NCBI GenBank assembly: GCA_902472305.1 | Contig: CABRNK010000008.1 | Location: 1 to 64,000 of the forward strand | Direction: 5' to 3' | DNA length: 64,000 nucleotides | Origin: Hominenteromicrobium sp900549945 | GTDB taxonomy: Bacteria; Bacillota; Clostridia; Oscillospirales; Acutalibacteraceae | Shown here: piece after piece, positions 34,618-43,317 of the stretch | How positions within the stretch are numbered: the stretch's first letter is position 1 | Layout: every line of letters starts with the position of its first letter | The notes under the pieces: generated by a model | The model's database searches: none | Seen by the model: only the letters and a program-made list of their open reading frames with translations | What the model was told of the DNA's origin: nothing | Made by a program: the position numbers and the translations under genes

Positions 34618-34663
34618 TCTGAATTTTATACAGGCGGCGCACGCCGCAGAAAGGACGTTTCCT

Positions 34664-35428
34664 ATGATTATCGGCGCACAGGGCTTTACGATCCGCAATT
34701 TTGCACAGAACGAGGCCGACCTCCGCGTGACGGCGAAAAAGCTGCACGACATCGGCTTCAAGACACTGCAGGTCTCCGCGTTCGGCGACATCGACCCGCG
34801 CATCATCCGCGCGGTCTGCGACGAAAACGACCTCAAGATCATCATCACGCATACAAACCCGCAGTTCATCCTCGAAAACACCGAGCAGGTCATCGAAAAC
34901 CACCGCATCATGGGCTGCGAGCACGTCGGCATCGGCATGATGCCGCAGAAATACACCGGCTCGCTCGAGGGCATGCGCGCGTTTTTGACCGACTTCGCCC
35001 CGGCGGCCGACAAGCTGCACGACGCCGGCATGAAGCTGCACTACCACAACCACGGCTTTGAGTACGAGCAGTTCGAAAACAAGTGCCTGATCGACTGGAT
35101 GGCCGAGGAAACCGACCCCGAAAAATGGGGCTTCATCCTCGACGTGTACTGGACGCAGTTCGGCGGCCGCTCTCCGGCGCGCCAGATCGAGCGCCTTGCG
35201 GGCCGCATCGACGTGATCCACTTCAAGGACATGAAAATGCACGGGCACGAGCACCGCTTCGCCGCCGTTATGGACGGCAACCTCGATTTCGACGCGATCC
35301 TCGAGGCCTGTGCGGAAACGGGCATCCATTACGCGATGATCGAGCAGGACGACTGCTACGACCGCGACCCGTTCGACGAGCTCGCGCTCAGCGCGAAGAA
35401 CCTGCTCGCGGCAAATTGCAGCTTCTAA
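34664..35428 (+). CDS. Sugar phosphate isomerase/epimerase-like TIM-barrel protein
   Basis: A 254-residue protein of the AP-endonuclease-2-like superfamily. Metal and catalytic candidates are His/Asn/Glu in KLHYHNHGFEYEQ (about residue 127), Asp in FILDVYWTQFGG (about 162), HFKDMKMHG (His about 186) and Glu in YAMIEQDDCYD. AGAAAGGACGTTTCC precedes the start at 34664. It is followed 13 bases later by another member of the same superfamily. Proteins like this occur with Gfo/Idh dehydrogenases in sugar and inositol catabolism; the reaction here is unknown. Confidence 0.87.
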   Translation: MIIGAQGFTIRNFAQNEADLRVTAKKLHDIGFKTLQVSAFGDIDPRIIRAVCDENDLKIIITHTNPQFILENTEQVIENHRIMGCEHVGIGMMPQKYTGSLEGMRAFLTDFAPAADKLHDAGMKLHYHNHGFEYEQFENKCLIDWMAEETDPEKWGFILDVYWTQFGGRSPARQIERLAGRIDVIHFKDMKMHGHEHRFAAVMDGNLDFDAILEACAETGIHYAMIEQDDCYDRDPFDELALSAKNLLAANCSF

Positions 35429-35441
35429 AAGGAGGACACCC

Positions 35442-36296
35442 ATGGCACTCAACTTTACTCTCTCCGCCTTCGCGGACGAGGCCGACCCGAATTTTGACGC
35501 ACAGCTCGCGGCGCTCGCCCGCAACCGCATCCCTCTGCTCGAGATCCGCGGCGTGGACGGCAAGGGCGTGCTCGACCTCACGGACGCGGAGCTCGATGCG
35601 GTCTGTGAGAAGCTCGAAAAGGCCGGAATCGGCGTTTCGGCGGTCGGCTCGCCGATCGGTAAGATCGGTATTCTGGACGATTTCGCCCCGCATTTTGAGA
35701 AATTCAAGCGCGCGGTCGAGATCGCGAAAAGGCTCGGCACCGCCCGCATCCGCATGTTCAGCTTCTTTATCCCGCAGGGCGACGACCCGGAAAGCCATTT
35801 CGGCGAGGTCGTGCGGCGCGTTTCGGCGCTCGTCGCCTACGCCGAGGAAAACGGCGTGCACTGCTGCCACGAAAACGAAAAGGGCATTTACGGCGACACG
35901 CTCGCCCGCGTGCAGAAGCTGCATGCGGCCGTGCCCGGCCTGCGCTGCGTGTTTGACCCGGCAAACTACATCCAGTGCGGCGACGACCCCGCCGTGAATT
36001 TCAAGGCGCTTTCCCCGATGATCGACTACATGCACATCAAGGACGCGCTGTTTGCGGACGGCTCGGTCGTGCCGGCCGGCGAGGGCGACGGCTCGGTGCC
36101 GCAGCTTCTCGCGGCGCTCGCCGAAACGGGCAGGCCGTACATCCTGACGCTCGAGCCGCATCTGTTCGATTTCAGCGGCCTTTCGAATTTGCAGGACGAG
36201 GAACTCACACACAAGCGCGTGTACCGCTCCGGCGAGGAGGCGTTCGACGCCGCCGCAAATGCGCTGCACGCGATCTGCGAAAAAATCAATCTGTAA
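35442..36296 (+). CDS. Sugar phosphate isomerase/epimerase-like TIM-barrel protein
   Basis: A 284-residue protein. The beginning LSAFADEADPNFDAQLAALA is characteristic of a gut-clostridial branch of the superfamily. Ligand candidates are Glu in CCHENEKGIYGD (about 146), Asp in CVFDPANYIQCG (about 170), MIDYMHIKDAL (His about 195) and Glu in LTLEPHLFDFSGL (about 242). AAAGGAGGACACCC precedes the ATG. It is distinct from, not a recent copy of, the neighbouring barrel protein. It ends 13 bases before the Gfo/Idh gene. Confidence 0.88.
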   Translation: MALNFTLSAFADEADPNFDAQLAALARNRIPLLEIRGVDGKGVLDLTDAELDAVCEKLEKAGIGVSAVGSPIGKIGILDDFAPHFEKFKRAVEIAKRLGTARIRMFSFFIPQGDDPESHFGEVVRRVSALVAYAEENGVHCCHENEKGIYGDTLARVQKLHAAVPGLRCVFDPANYIQCGDDPAVNFKALSPMIDYMHIKDALFADGSVVPAGEGDGSVPQLLAALAETGRPYILTLEPHLFDFSGLSNLQDEELTHKRVYRSGEEAFDAAANALHAICEKINL

Positions 36297-36309
36297 GGAG
36301 TTGCAAGAA

Positions 36310-37491
36310 ATGAGCGAAACAGTAAAAATCGGCATCATTGGCATCGGCAACATGGGCTCCGCGCACGCGAAGAGCATTCTGGCCGGAAACATTCAGGGCA
36401 TGGAGCTCGCCGCGGTCTGCGACATCGCAGAATCGAAGCGGCTCTGGGCGGCGGAAAACCTGCCGGACGTCCCCTGCTTCATCGACTACAAGGAGATGAT
36501 CGACAGCGGCCTGTGCACGGCGATCCTCGTCGCGACGCCGCACTACCTGCATTCCCCCATCGCGATCTACGGCTTTGAAAAGGGCATGCACGTGCTCTCC
36601 GAAAAGCCGGCCGGCGTCTACACGAAGCAGGTCGAGGAGATGAACGAGGCCGCAAAAAAATCGGGCAGGGTTTTCGGCATTATGTACAACCAGCGCACGA
36701 ACCCGAAGTTCCAGAAAATGCGCGAGCTCGTGCAGAGCGGCGCGCTCGGCGAGCTCAAGCGCTGCGTCTGGATCATCACAAATTGGTACCGCACACAGTC
36801 TTACTACGACAGCGGCACATGGCGCGCAACGTGGGCCGGCGAGGGCGGCGGCGTGCTGATCAACCAGTGCCCGCACAACCTCGACCTGTGGCAGTGGATT
36901 TTCGGCATGCCGAACAAGATCAGCGCGCACTGCAAATACGGCCGCTGGCACAACATCGAGGTGGAGGACGAGGTGACGGCCTACGCCGAGTACCCGAACG
37001 GCGCGACCGGCGTGTTCATCACGACGACCGGCGAGTGCCCCGGCACGAACCGCCTCGAGATCTCCGGCGACAAGGGCAAGCTCGTCTGGGAGGACGGCAA
37101 GCTGACGCACTGGGCGCTCGAGACGCCGGAGCGCGAATTCTGCTTCACCTGCCCCGAGGGCTTTGCGCAGCCGAAAATGACCGTCACGGAAATTGAGACG
37201 GAGAACATCGAGCTCGGGCACAACGGCATTCTGCAGAACTTCACGAACGCGATCCTGCACGGCGAAGAGCTGCTCGCGCCGGGCTATGAGGGCATCAACG
37301 GCCTCAATATCTCGAATGCGATCCACCTCTCCGACTGGACCGGCAAACCGCAGGACGTGCCGGTGGACAAGGAACTGTTTTTAAAGCTGCTCGACGAGCG
37401 CCGCGCCGTGTCGCACGTCAAGGAGGCAAAGGACGAGGGCAAGATCGCCGACCTCTCCGGCACCTACAACGACCGCTGGAAGGTGCGCTGA
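36310..37491 (+). CDS. Gfo/Idh/MocA family oxidoreductase
   Basis: A 393-residue dehydrogenase. The Rossmann motif GIIGIGNMGSAHA is at residues 8-20, EKP lies in HVLSEKPAGVYTK (about 99-101), and GGGVLINQCPHNLDLWQWI is the C-terminal domain signature with the usual Asn/His pair. It is about 40 residues longer than the other two family members here because of a longer C-terminal region. AAGGAGTTGCAAG precedes the start. It is the last gene of the locus D operon and lies next to two TIM-barrel enzymes, the same partnership seen in locus B. Confidence 0.9.
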   Translation: MSETVKIGIIGIGNMGSAHAKSILAGNIQGMELAAVCDIAESKRLWAAENLPDVPCFIDYKEMIDSGLCTAILVATPHYLHSPIAIYGFEKGMHVLSEKPAGVYTKQVEEMNEAAKKSGRVFGIMYNQRTNPKFQKMRELVQSGALGELKRCVWIITNWYRTQSYYDSGTWRATWAGEGGGVLINQCPHNLDLWQWIFGMPNKISAHCKYGRWHNIEVEDEVTAYAEYPNGATGVFITTTGECPGTNRLEISGDKGKLVWEDGKLTHWALETPEREFCFTCPEGFAQPKMTVTEIETENIELGHNGILQNFTNAILHGEELLAPGYEGINGLNISNAIHLSDWTGKPQDVPVDKELFLKLLDERRAVSHVKEAKDEGKIADLSGTYNDRWKVR

Positions 37492-37551
37492 GTACATCAT
37501 CCCGACAGCGCTGCGGCATGAAGCCGGCTTCAGCGCAATCTATATAAAATC

Positions 37552-37590
37552 GGTGGGAACCGTCCGCGGACGGCTCCCACTTTGCTTTCC
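37552..37590 (+). terminator. Hairpin after locus D operon
   Basis: GTGGGAACCGTCC and GGACGGCTCCCAC form an almost perfect stem around GC, followed by TTTGCTTT. The U-run is weak, so termination may be partial. Confidence 0.5.
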
Positions 37591-37607
37591 AAAAAATTTT
37601 AATTTCC

Positions 37608-37642
37608 TGTAGCAATTCCCCGCCCCGCAGGGTATTCTTAGT
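37608..37642 (+). promoter_or_regulatory. Possible ECF-type autoregulated promoter
   Basis: TGTAGCAATT followed after a GC-rich spacer by GGTATTCTTAGTGAAA resembles the promoter layout often found upstream of ECF sigma genes in Clostridia (a TGTAACAA-like -35 and a short -10). It lies about 45 bases before the sigma-factor start. No sigma-A promoter is evident here. Confidence 0.3.
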
Positions 37643-37685
37643 GAAAAGCATGTTTTTCAAAAAAACAGAGGGAGGTGAAAAACGC

Positions 37686-38156
37686 ATGCGGGACATCCCC
37701 GAAAGCGAGCTCGAGGACGTATTCGAGCGGTACGGCAATATGGTCTACCGGCTCGCCTTCGCCTACGCACGCAGCAAGGCGGATGCAGACGACATTTTTC
37801 AAGAGGTTTTCCTGCGGTACTACCGCCGCGCGCCCGCATTCCAGAGCGAGGAGCACCGCAAGGCGTGGCTGCTGCGCGTGACGATCAACCGCGCGAAGAG
37901 CTGCCTCTCCAAAATGCCGCACGAGCCGCAGGAGACGGCGGACGCCGCGCCGTTTTCCGCACCGGAATCGCTGGAACTGCACGAGGCACTCCTGCGGCTT
38001 GCGCCGAAATACCGCACCGTCATCCACCTCTTTTACTATGAGGGCTACACCGCCGAGGAGATCGGCGCGCTGCTGCACCGAAAGCCATCGACGGTGCGCA
38101 CGCAGCTCACACGTGCGCGCAGCCGCCTCGCCGATCTTCTTCGGGACGAAGCCTGA
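37686..38156 (+). CDS. RNA polymerase sigma factor, ECF (sigma-70) family
   Basis: A 156-residue ECF sigma factor. Region 2 runs from about residue 7 to 75 (LEDVFERYGNMVYRLAFAYA, then KADADDIFQEVFLRYYR). Region 4 spans about residues 97-152 (ALLRLAPKYRTVIHLFYYEG, then YTAEEIGALLHRKPSTVRTQ). The start at 37686 is preferred because GGGAGGTGAAAAACGC precedes it, inside a slightly longer open frame. The next gene begins 20 bases later and is a membrane protein likely to act as anti-sigma factor. The signal that triggers it is unknown. Confidence 0.93.
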   Translation: MRDIPESELEDVFERYGNMVYRLAFAYARSKADADDIFQEVFLRYYRRAPAFQSEEHRKAWLLRVTINRAKSCLSKMPHEPQETADAAPFSAPESLELHEALLRLAPKYRTVIHLFYYEGYTAEEIGALLHRKPSTVRTQLTRARSRLADLLRDEA

Positions 38157-38175
38157 CACAGAAAGGATGAACACC

Positions 38176-39225
38176 ATGACCCTACGGGAAAAATACAGCG
38201 CCATGCAAAGCGATGTGCAGCCGGACGCCGCCCTGCTGCGGCAGACCCGCGCGGCGGTGCGGAAAGCGCCAGCCCGCCCCAGACGGCTGCGCCCGCTGAT
38301 CGCGCTTGCGGCCGCGGTGATCTGCCTCACGCTCGCCGTGCCCGCGTTTGCCATGCCGGCGCTCGCCGCCGACCCCAGCGGCTACGCGCTGCTCTACAGC
38401 ATCTCCCCCGCCGCCGCGCAGTTCTTCAAGCCCGTGAACCGGAGCGACGAGGACAACGGCATCCGCCTCACGGTCGATTCCGTCTACCTGCACAGCGACA
38501 CCGTCGAGGTCTACGTCGCCCTGCAGGACCTCACCGGCGACCGCCTCGACGAGACGACCGACCTCTTCGACAGCTACCGCATCAACCGCGGCTTCGACTG
38601 CTCGGCGACCTGCTCGCGCGTCGGCTACGACGCGCAGACGCGCACCGCGCGCTTTCTGATCTCGATCACACGCTTTGACGGGCAGGACATCGAGGGCGAC
38701 AAGCTGACCTTTTCGCTCGGCCGGCTCCTGACCGGCAAAACGGAAACGGAGGGCGCCGTCACAGGGCTCGACCTCGCCGCGGCGCAGGCGGAGCCCGACA
38801 CGCAGCGGGCAGCGCTGCGCGGCTTCGGCGGCTCTTCGGCTGACGTACTGCGCAGCAAAATCGACAGCTCGTATACCGCCGACATGCTCGTCCCGACCGG
38901 CACGCTCTCCGCGCCGGCGCCCGGCGTCACCGTCACCGCGATAGGCTATATCGACGGCCTGCTGCACATTCAGGTGCTGTACGAAAACATCCACGAAACC
39001 GACAACCACGGCCAGCTCTGGCTCGAGAACGGGGCCGAAAAGCTGGAATGCCTCGGCAGCCTCAGCTTTTTCGCCGAGAACGGAAGCGACAGCTTTGAGG
39101 AGTACGTCTTTGATGTTTCACCCGCACAGCTCGCAGACTGCACGCTGTACGGCAGCTTCGTCACCGCCGATACGCTGATCGAGGGCGGCTGGGAAATCAC
39201 CTTCCCGCTGACAGAGGCCGGCTGA
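38176..39225 (+). CDS. DUF4179-like membrane protein, probable anti-sigma partner
   Basis: A 349-residue protein with a short cytoplasmic part (residues 1-36), one membrane segment (about 37-58, LIALAAAVICLTLAVPAFAM) and a long extracellular region. The extracellular part looks beta-rich, with GIRLTVDSVYLHSDTVEVYV, a pattern seen in DUF4179 proteins encoded next to ECF sigma genes. The start at 38176 is placed after AGAAAGGATGAACACC; an ATG at 38167 sits inside that signal. No zinc-binding anti-sigma motif is visible in the short cytoplasmic part, so how it holds the sigma factor is unclear. Confidence 0.78.
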   Translation: MTLREKYSAMQSDVQPDAALLRQTRAAVRKAPARPRRLRPLIALAAAVICLTLAVPAFAMPALAADPSGYALLYSISPAAAQFFKPVNRSDEDNGIRLTVDSVYLHSDTVEVYVALQDLTGDRLDETTDLFDSYRINRGFDCSATCSRVGYDAQTRTARFLISITRFDGQDIEGDKLTFSLGRLLTGKTETEGAVTGLDLAAAQAEPDTQRAALRGFGGSSADVLRSKIDSSYTADMLVPTGTLSAPAPGVTVTAIGYIDGLLHIQVLYENIHETDNHGQLWLENGAEKLECLGSLSFFAENGSDSFEEYVFDVSPAQLADCTLYGSFVTADTLIEGGWEITFPLTEAG

Positions 39226-39263
39226 TCGCCGCATTCCGCTGCCTCCCGCAGAACCGGAGGCAG

Positions 39264-39308
39264 CAAAAGCCCCGCCGGGCCGTTCATAAGAACCCGGCGG
39301 GGCTTTTT
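39264..39308. terminator. Bidirectional terminator between converging genes
   Basis: AGCCCCGCCGGG (39268-39279) and CCCGGCGGGGCT (39293-39304) form a perfect 12-bp stem with TTTTT on the right and AAAA on the left. It serves the DUF4179 gene and the minus-strand nucleotidyltransferase gene. Confidence 0.92.
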
Positions 39309-39311
39309 GTC

Positions 39312-40181
39312 TTATTTCGGTCCAAAGCGCGCCTTGTAGTGCGCCGTATAGGCCGTTATGCTGCGGTCATACGGCGGGTACGCATACCCGAGCGCCGCCG
39401 CAAGCGCCCCCGACGCCGCGCGGAACAGCCGCTGGCACGTCTCGAGCGCCTGCCAGAGGGCTTCGGCGGAATCCATCCGATATGTGCTGTAGAGCGCCTC
39501 GCGCGTTTCGTCCTCCAAATACTGCGGCAGGAACTTGTAGTTCTTGCCGATGCTGAACGTGTAGCCGCGGCGCAGCCCCACCTGCCACGCGAGCATGCGC
39601 AGAAGCTCGCTGCGCATGAGCTGCATCAGGTCCGCCGCATACAGCCGTTCGCCGCGGCAGATTCCCTTTGTCACATAGGTGCCTAGGTTCCAGAATTCAT
39701 TGCAGCAGTCGTCGAAGCTGCGTGCGCTCGGCTTTTGCAGGTGATACCGCCGGTCGCTCGGCGCAGGCGGCTGCGGCACGTCGCCGTCCTTGTCGAGCAG
39801 AATCGTGCACAGCCCGTCCGCGGCGAGATACGCCGGCAGATGGCGCTTTTCAAGCAGCGTCAGATCCATCTTGACGTAATCGGAAAAAAGCATCAGGTAG
39901 GAGTAGCCCGTTTCCTCCGCCGGAAACAGTTCCATGTCCTCCGGCTTCTGCATCATGACGATCTCGCCGAAGGCGGAGAGCCAGTCGTCGCTCTGCGTGA
40001 AGTCCTCGATGCGGTCCACAAAATACGTGACGTCGAAATCCTGAAACTCGTCCTTCGGGATGTTCGCATTGACGCGCGAGCCCTCCATCCCGACGAGACG
40101 GATGCGCGCGTCCGCCTCCGCGAAATCCAGCACGGTGCGCATAAATTCTTCCGGGCTGCGCATGCGTTCTGCCCGCCCCAT
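39312..40181 (-). CDS. Aminoglycoside 6-adenylyltransferase-like protein (ANT(6) family)
   Basis: A 289-residue nucleotidyltransferase. GMEGSRVN (about residue 32) is the GS motif of the polymerase-beta fold and DFDVTYFV (about 48-55) supplies the metal-binding Asp pair; a third is in VKMDLTLLE. DDCCNEFWNLGTYVTKGICR and LAWQVGLRRGYTFSIGKNYK are typical for ANT(6)/AadK. The ATG at 40181 shares one base with the stop of the esterase gene (TGATG), so translation is coupled. Chromosomal members may modify streptomycin, but whether this one confers resistance cannot be told. Confidence 0.85.
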   Translation of the reverse strand: MGRAERMRSPEEFMRTVLDFAEADARIRLVGMEGSRVNANIPKDEFQDFDVTYFVDRIEDFTQSDDWLSAFGEIVMMQKPEDMELFPAEETGYSYLMLFSDYVKMDLTLLEKRHLPAYLAADGLCTILLDKDGDVPQPPAPSDRRYHLQKPSARSFDDCCNEFWNLGTYVTKGICRGERLYAADLMQLMRSELLRMLAWQVGLRRGYTFSIGKNYKFLPQYLEDETREALYSTYRMDSAEALWQALETCQRLFRAASGALAAALGYAYPPYDRSITAYTAHYKARFGPK

Positions 40182-41455
40182 CACAGGCACCTCTGCGCGG
40201 CGAGCCATTCGACGATCGTCACGGGCCTGCCGCCGACCGTGACGGGCCTGCCGTCAAAATCGAGCCTGCATTCGTTGTTCAGCATGTAGATCCAGCTCCA
40301 GTGGCCGTAATATTCAAACGGCGCGCCGTCCGGCCCCTTGTATCTGCCGGAAAGGTCGATAACCTTGTCCCAGTAGGTGAGGTGGACATTCTCGCCGCCC
40401 GCCGCTTTCAGACGCTTATACGTCGGCAGCACGTGCGTCTCGGGCGGCACGGTGTCGTCCGCGGCGGCGTGCGTCAGCCAGATCGGCTTTTTCGCGATCG
40501 CCTCGATCTGCGCGTCGGTAATCCAGTCGTCGCGCAGCGCCTCGCAGATCGGGAACGCCGCCGCATAGCGCTCCGGCGTATGGATCAGCATCTTCATCGT
40601 CATGAAGCCGCCGTTTGAGCAGCCGCCGATGTAGACGCGGGTGCGGTCGATCCACGGTCGCGCCGCAAGGTACGCCTCGATCAGCGCGTCGAGCGCCGAA
40701 ACGTATTTGGAATGGCCGTCCTGCGTGTATTCCCCGCTGCCGTCGTCCATCCACATCGTCGGCGCCTGCGGCACGAGCAGCGCGCAGCGGCCGCCGAAAT
40801 ACGACTGCAATTCGGGCGACAGGAAATTGACGACCTTGTTCGCAACCGCGGCGATCAGCGGTGAATGCCCGCCCTCGCCCGCGCCGTGCAGCCAGATGAC
40901 GAGCGGCAGCTTTTCCGCCGCTGTGTGCGCCGGCTCGTAGTGCGCGTAGAACAGATCGGAATCGGGGTGCGCAAACGCGCCGGTTTGCAGCCACTCGGCA
41001 TATACCATGCGGTTGCCGCCGTCCGCGTCGAACACGAGGCCGGAAATCACACCGTCTGCCGTCTCGATCGGCGCCGTCTGCGTGATTACGTTGTGCACGT
41101 CGAGAAACACGTTGAAATTGCCGTCGAACTGGATGACGGAGCCGATACCCGCGAGCGGCGAGCAAGCCATGCAGAGCGTGATGCAGCGCCCGTCCGCATC
41201 CGGCCCGCCGTTTTCATCCGATACATATAGGCTTTCGACCGTGCGCGTACCCTGCATCAGGTCGTCAGGGCGCTCGCCCATGAATTTCGGCCAAGTGAAC
41301 GCCTCGCCGGGCTTTGCCCTGCGCTCAGTGCGGACGGAAAACTGCGCCGGGTCGAGCTTCGCGCCGGTGAGCGGCCGCCCCGCCTCCAGAATGATCTTCG
41401 TGATGTGCGGCCCGAAATCGAGCGTTTCCGTGATGGTCCTATACGTCAGTGCCAT
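40181..41455 (-). CDS. Alpha/beta-hydrolase esterase (PHB-depolymerase/prolyl-oligopeptidase-like)
   Basis: A 424-residue cytoplasmic hydrolase. The N-terminal 190 residues form a beta domain, and the alpha/beta-hydrolase core begins at LPLVIWLHGAGEGG (oxyanion region). The nucleophile Ser is in YIGGCSNGGFM (about residue 294), the Asp in THAAADDTVPPE (about 350) and the His in EYYGHWSWIY (about 394). The start at 41455 is set by GGGAGGAGAAGAAACC. Such proteins hydrolyse acyl or feruloyl esters of carbohydrates, but the substrate is not known. It is translationally coupled to the ANT(6)-like gene. Confidence 0.85.
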   Translation of the reverse strand: MALTYRTITETLDFGPHITKIILEAGRPLTGAKLDPAQFSVRTERRAKPGEAFTWPKFMGERPDDLMQGTRTVESLYVSDENGGPDADGRCITLCMACSPLAGIGSVIQFDGNFNVFLDVHNVITQTAPIETADGVISGLVFDADGGNRMVYAEWLQTGAFAHPDSDLFYAHYEPAHTAAEKLPLVIWLHGAGEGGHSPLIAAVANKVVNFLSPELQSYFGGRCALLVPQAPTMWMDDGSGEYTQDGHSKYVSALDALIEAYLAARPWIDRTRVYIGGCSNGGFMTMKMLIHTPERYAAAFPICEALRDDWITDAQIEAIAKKPIWLTHAAADDTVPPETHVLPTYKRLKAAGGENVHLTYWDKVIDLSGRYKGPDGAPFEYYGHWSWIYMLNNECRLDFDGRPVTVGGRPVTIVEWLAAQRCL

Positions 41456-41488
41456 GGTTTCTTCTCCTCCCAAAATTTCTCTTTAAAC

Positions 41489-41517
41489 AGTATCGCACAT
41501 TTCGGCCCAATCCGCAA
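41489..41517 (-). promoter_or_regulatory. Candidate promoter of the esterase operon
   Basis: On the minus strand TTGCGG (41512-41517), 17 bases, GATACT (41489-41494), about 34 bases upstream of the esterase start. Confidence 0.45.
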
Positions 41518-41555
41518 GCCCTGCGGCGCGGCGCCGCATAATTTTGTAAAACCGC

Positions 41556-41584
41556 TTGGCTTTTGCGCCGGGCTCCGCTATAAT
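41556..41584 (+). promoter_or_regulatory. Candidate promoter of the methyltransferase-GNAT gene
   Basis: TTGGCT (41556-41561), 17 bases, perfect TATAAT (41579-41584), 31 bases upstream of the TTG start. Confidence 0.65.
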
Positions 41585-41614
41585 GGGTACAAACGAAAGC
41601 AGGAGGCGATCGAA

Positions 41615-43210
41615 TTGAAGGAAAATATTTACGACGATCCGTCGTTTTTTCAAAAATACAGCGAGATGACCCGCTCGCGCGAGGGGCTGGCCGGCGCGGG
41701 CGAGTGGGAGACGCTCGAAAGCGTTCTGCCGCCGGTCGAGGGCAGGCGCGTTCTGGACCTCGGCTGCGGTTACGGCTGGCACTGCATTTGGGCTGTTGAA
41801 AACGGCGCGGAATCGGTGCTCGGCGTCGATCTCTCGGCGCGCATGCTCGAGGTCGCGCGCGGGAAAATCGCCGGCGACGCGCGGCTTTCCGCCCGCATCG
41901 AATACCGGCACGGCGCGATCGAATCGCTCGAATTCCCCGAAAACAGCTTCGACCTCGTGCTCAGCTCGCTTTCCCTGCACTACGTCGCCGATTACCCGGC
42001 CGTCGTCGAAAAGGTGCGCCGCTGGCTGCGGCCCGGCGGGCAGTTCATCTTTACCGTCGAGCATCCCGTTTTCACCGCCGAGGGCTCGCAGGATTGGGTA
42101 TACGGGGAAAACGGCGAGATCAGGCACTTCCCCGTAGACAACTACTACCGCGAGGGGCCGCGTACCGCGCACTTCCTCGGTGAGACGATGACGAAATACC
42201 ACCGCACCGCGACGACGTATCTCGAAACGCTGCTCGAATACGGCTTCACGCTGCGCCACGTGAAGGAGCCGATGCCGCCTGAATCGATGCGCGACCTGCC
42301 CGGCATGGCGGACGAAATGCGCCGCCCAATGATGCTGATTGCCGCGGCGGAGCTGCCCGACCTGCCCGATGCGCTGTTCGGCGCGCTGCACGCGCTCTAC
42401 AACGCGTGCTTTCCGGCCCTGCGCACGGACTGTGCCGCGCTCAAAAAGCGGCTCGGCGTCGGCAAGGGCTCACAGGTGCTGATCCATTACGGCGCGGGCG
42501 GCCTGCCCGCGGGCTTCGCCGTTGTGCGGAGGAACGCACTGCTTCTGCTCTGCGTGCAGCCAGAATGCAGGAATCGAGGCGTCGGCTCCGCGCTTTTGAA
42601 ACGGGCAGAGGCGCTTATGCGCCCATACGGCCGCGCCGTGCTCGGCCACGCGCCGGATACCTACATCTTCCCCGGCGTGCCGATGGGCGGCGATTCGGAC
42701 GCGCACGCGTTCTTTGAAAAGCGCGGCTACGAATACATCTGGACGGCCTGCGACATGACGCTCGACCTCGCCGCCTACGCGCACCGCCCGGAGCTCGACT
42801 GCCATGACCCGGCGCTTACCCTGCGGATGCGGCCCGACACGCCGGAGGATCGGGAAAAGGCCGGCGCATGCGGCGCGCAGATCGGGGGCTTCGGCAGCTA
42901 TTTCGCCTGTCTGCCGGATATTCTGCTCGCCGAGTGGGACGGCGCGGTCATCGGCGGCTGCGGCGTTTCTCCGGAAAACTGCTTTTACACCGAATCGCAT
43001 CCCGAGACGAGCGCCTTCGGCCCGCTCGGCGTGCTGGAAGCGTTTCAAAACCGCGGCGTCGGCATGCGGCTGTGCCAGACGGCGCTCGACCGCCTCAAGG
43101 CCCGCGGCATCCAGCGCGTTTACATCGGCTACACATGGCTCGAGGACTGGTACGGCAAGCTTGGCGCCAAGCGCTGCATGGCGTACTGGATGGGCGAAAA
43201 AACGCTTTAA
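41615..43210 (+). CDS. Fusion: class I SAM methyltransferase + two GNAT domains
   Basis: A 531-residue single reading frame with three domains. Residues 1-247 are a class I SAM-dependent methyltransferase (motif I VLDLGCGYGWH at 46-56, LVLSSLSLHYV post-motif, GGQFIFTVEHP). Residues 250-390 are a GNAT domain with the acetyl-CoA loop CRNRGVGSALL (318-328). Residues 400-531 are a second GNAT domain with FQNRGVGMRL (477-486). It starts with TTG at 41615 after AGGAGGCGATCGAA. The junction LIAAAELPDLPDALFGALHA reads both as the end of a free methyltransferase and the start of a GNAT. There is no stop or ribosome binding site between them. Substrates are unknown. Confidence 0.82.
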   Translation: MKENIYDDPSFFQKYSEMTRSREGLAGAGEWETLESVLPPVEGRRVLDLGCGYGWHCIWAVENGAESVLGVDLSARMLEVARGKIAGDARLSARIEYRHGAIESLEFPENSFDLVLSSLSLHYVADYPAVVEKVRRWLRPGGQFIFTVEHPVFTAEGSQDWVYGENGEIRHFPVDNYYREGPRTAHFLGETMTKYHRTATTYLETLLEYGFTLRHVKEPMPPESMRDLPGMADEMRRPMMLIAAAELPDLPDALFGALHALYNACFPALRTDCAALKKRLGVGKGSQVLIHYGAGGLPAGFAVVRRNALLLLCVQPECRNRGVGSALLKRAEALMRPYGRAVLGHAPDTYIFPGVPMGGDSDAHAFFEKRGYEYIWTACDMTLDLAAYAHRPELDCHDPALTLRMRPDTPEDREKAGACGAQIGGFGSYFACLPDILLAEWDGAVIGGCGVSPENCFYTESHPETSAFGPLGVLEAFQNRGVGMRLCQTALDRLKARGIQRVYIGYTWLEDWYGKLGAKRCMAYWMGEKTL

Positions 43211-43256
43211 GCCGTTTTCGACCGCAAAACGCCCGCCGCCCGAAAAACTGCACAGC

Positions 43257-43290
43257 AAAACCGCCCTGTGGAATTCCCACAGGGCGGTTC
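43257..43290 (-). terminator. Terminator of the PEP carboxykinase gene
   Basis: CCGCCCTGTGG (43261-43271) and CCACAGGGCGG (43277-43287) form a perfect 11-bp stem. TTTT follows in the minus direction (43257-43260). On the plus strand the U-run is poor. Confidence 0.8.
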
Positions 43291-43317
43291 CTATTTCGCT
43301 ATTTTACAGCCTGCGGC

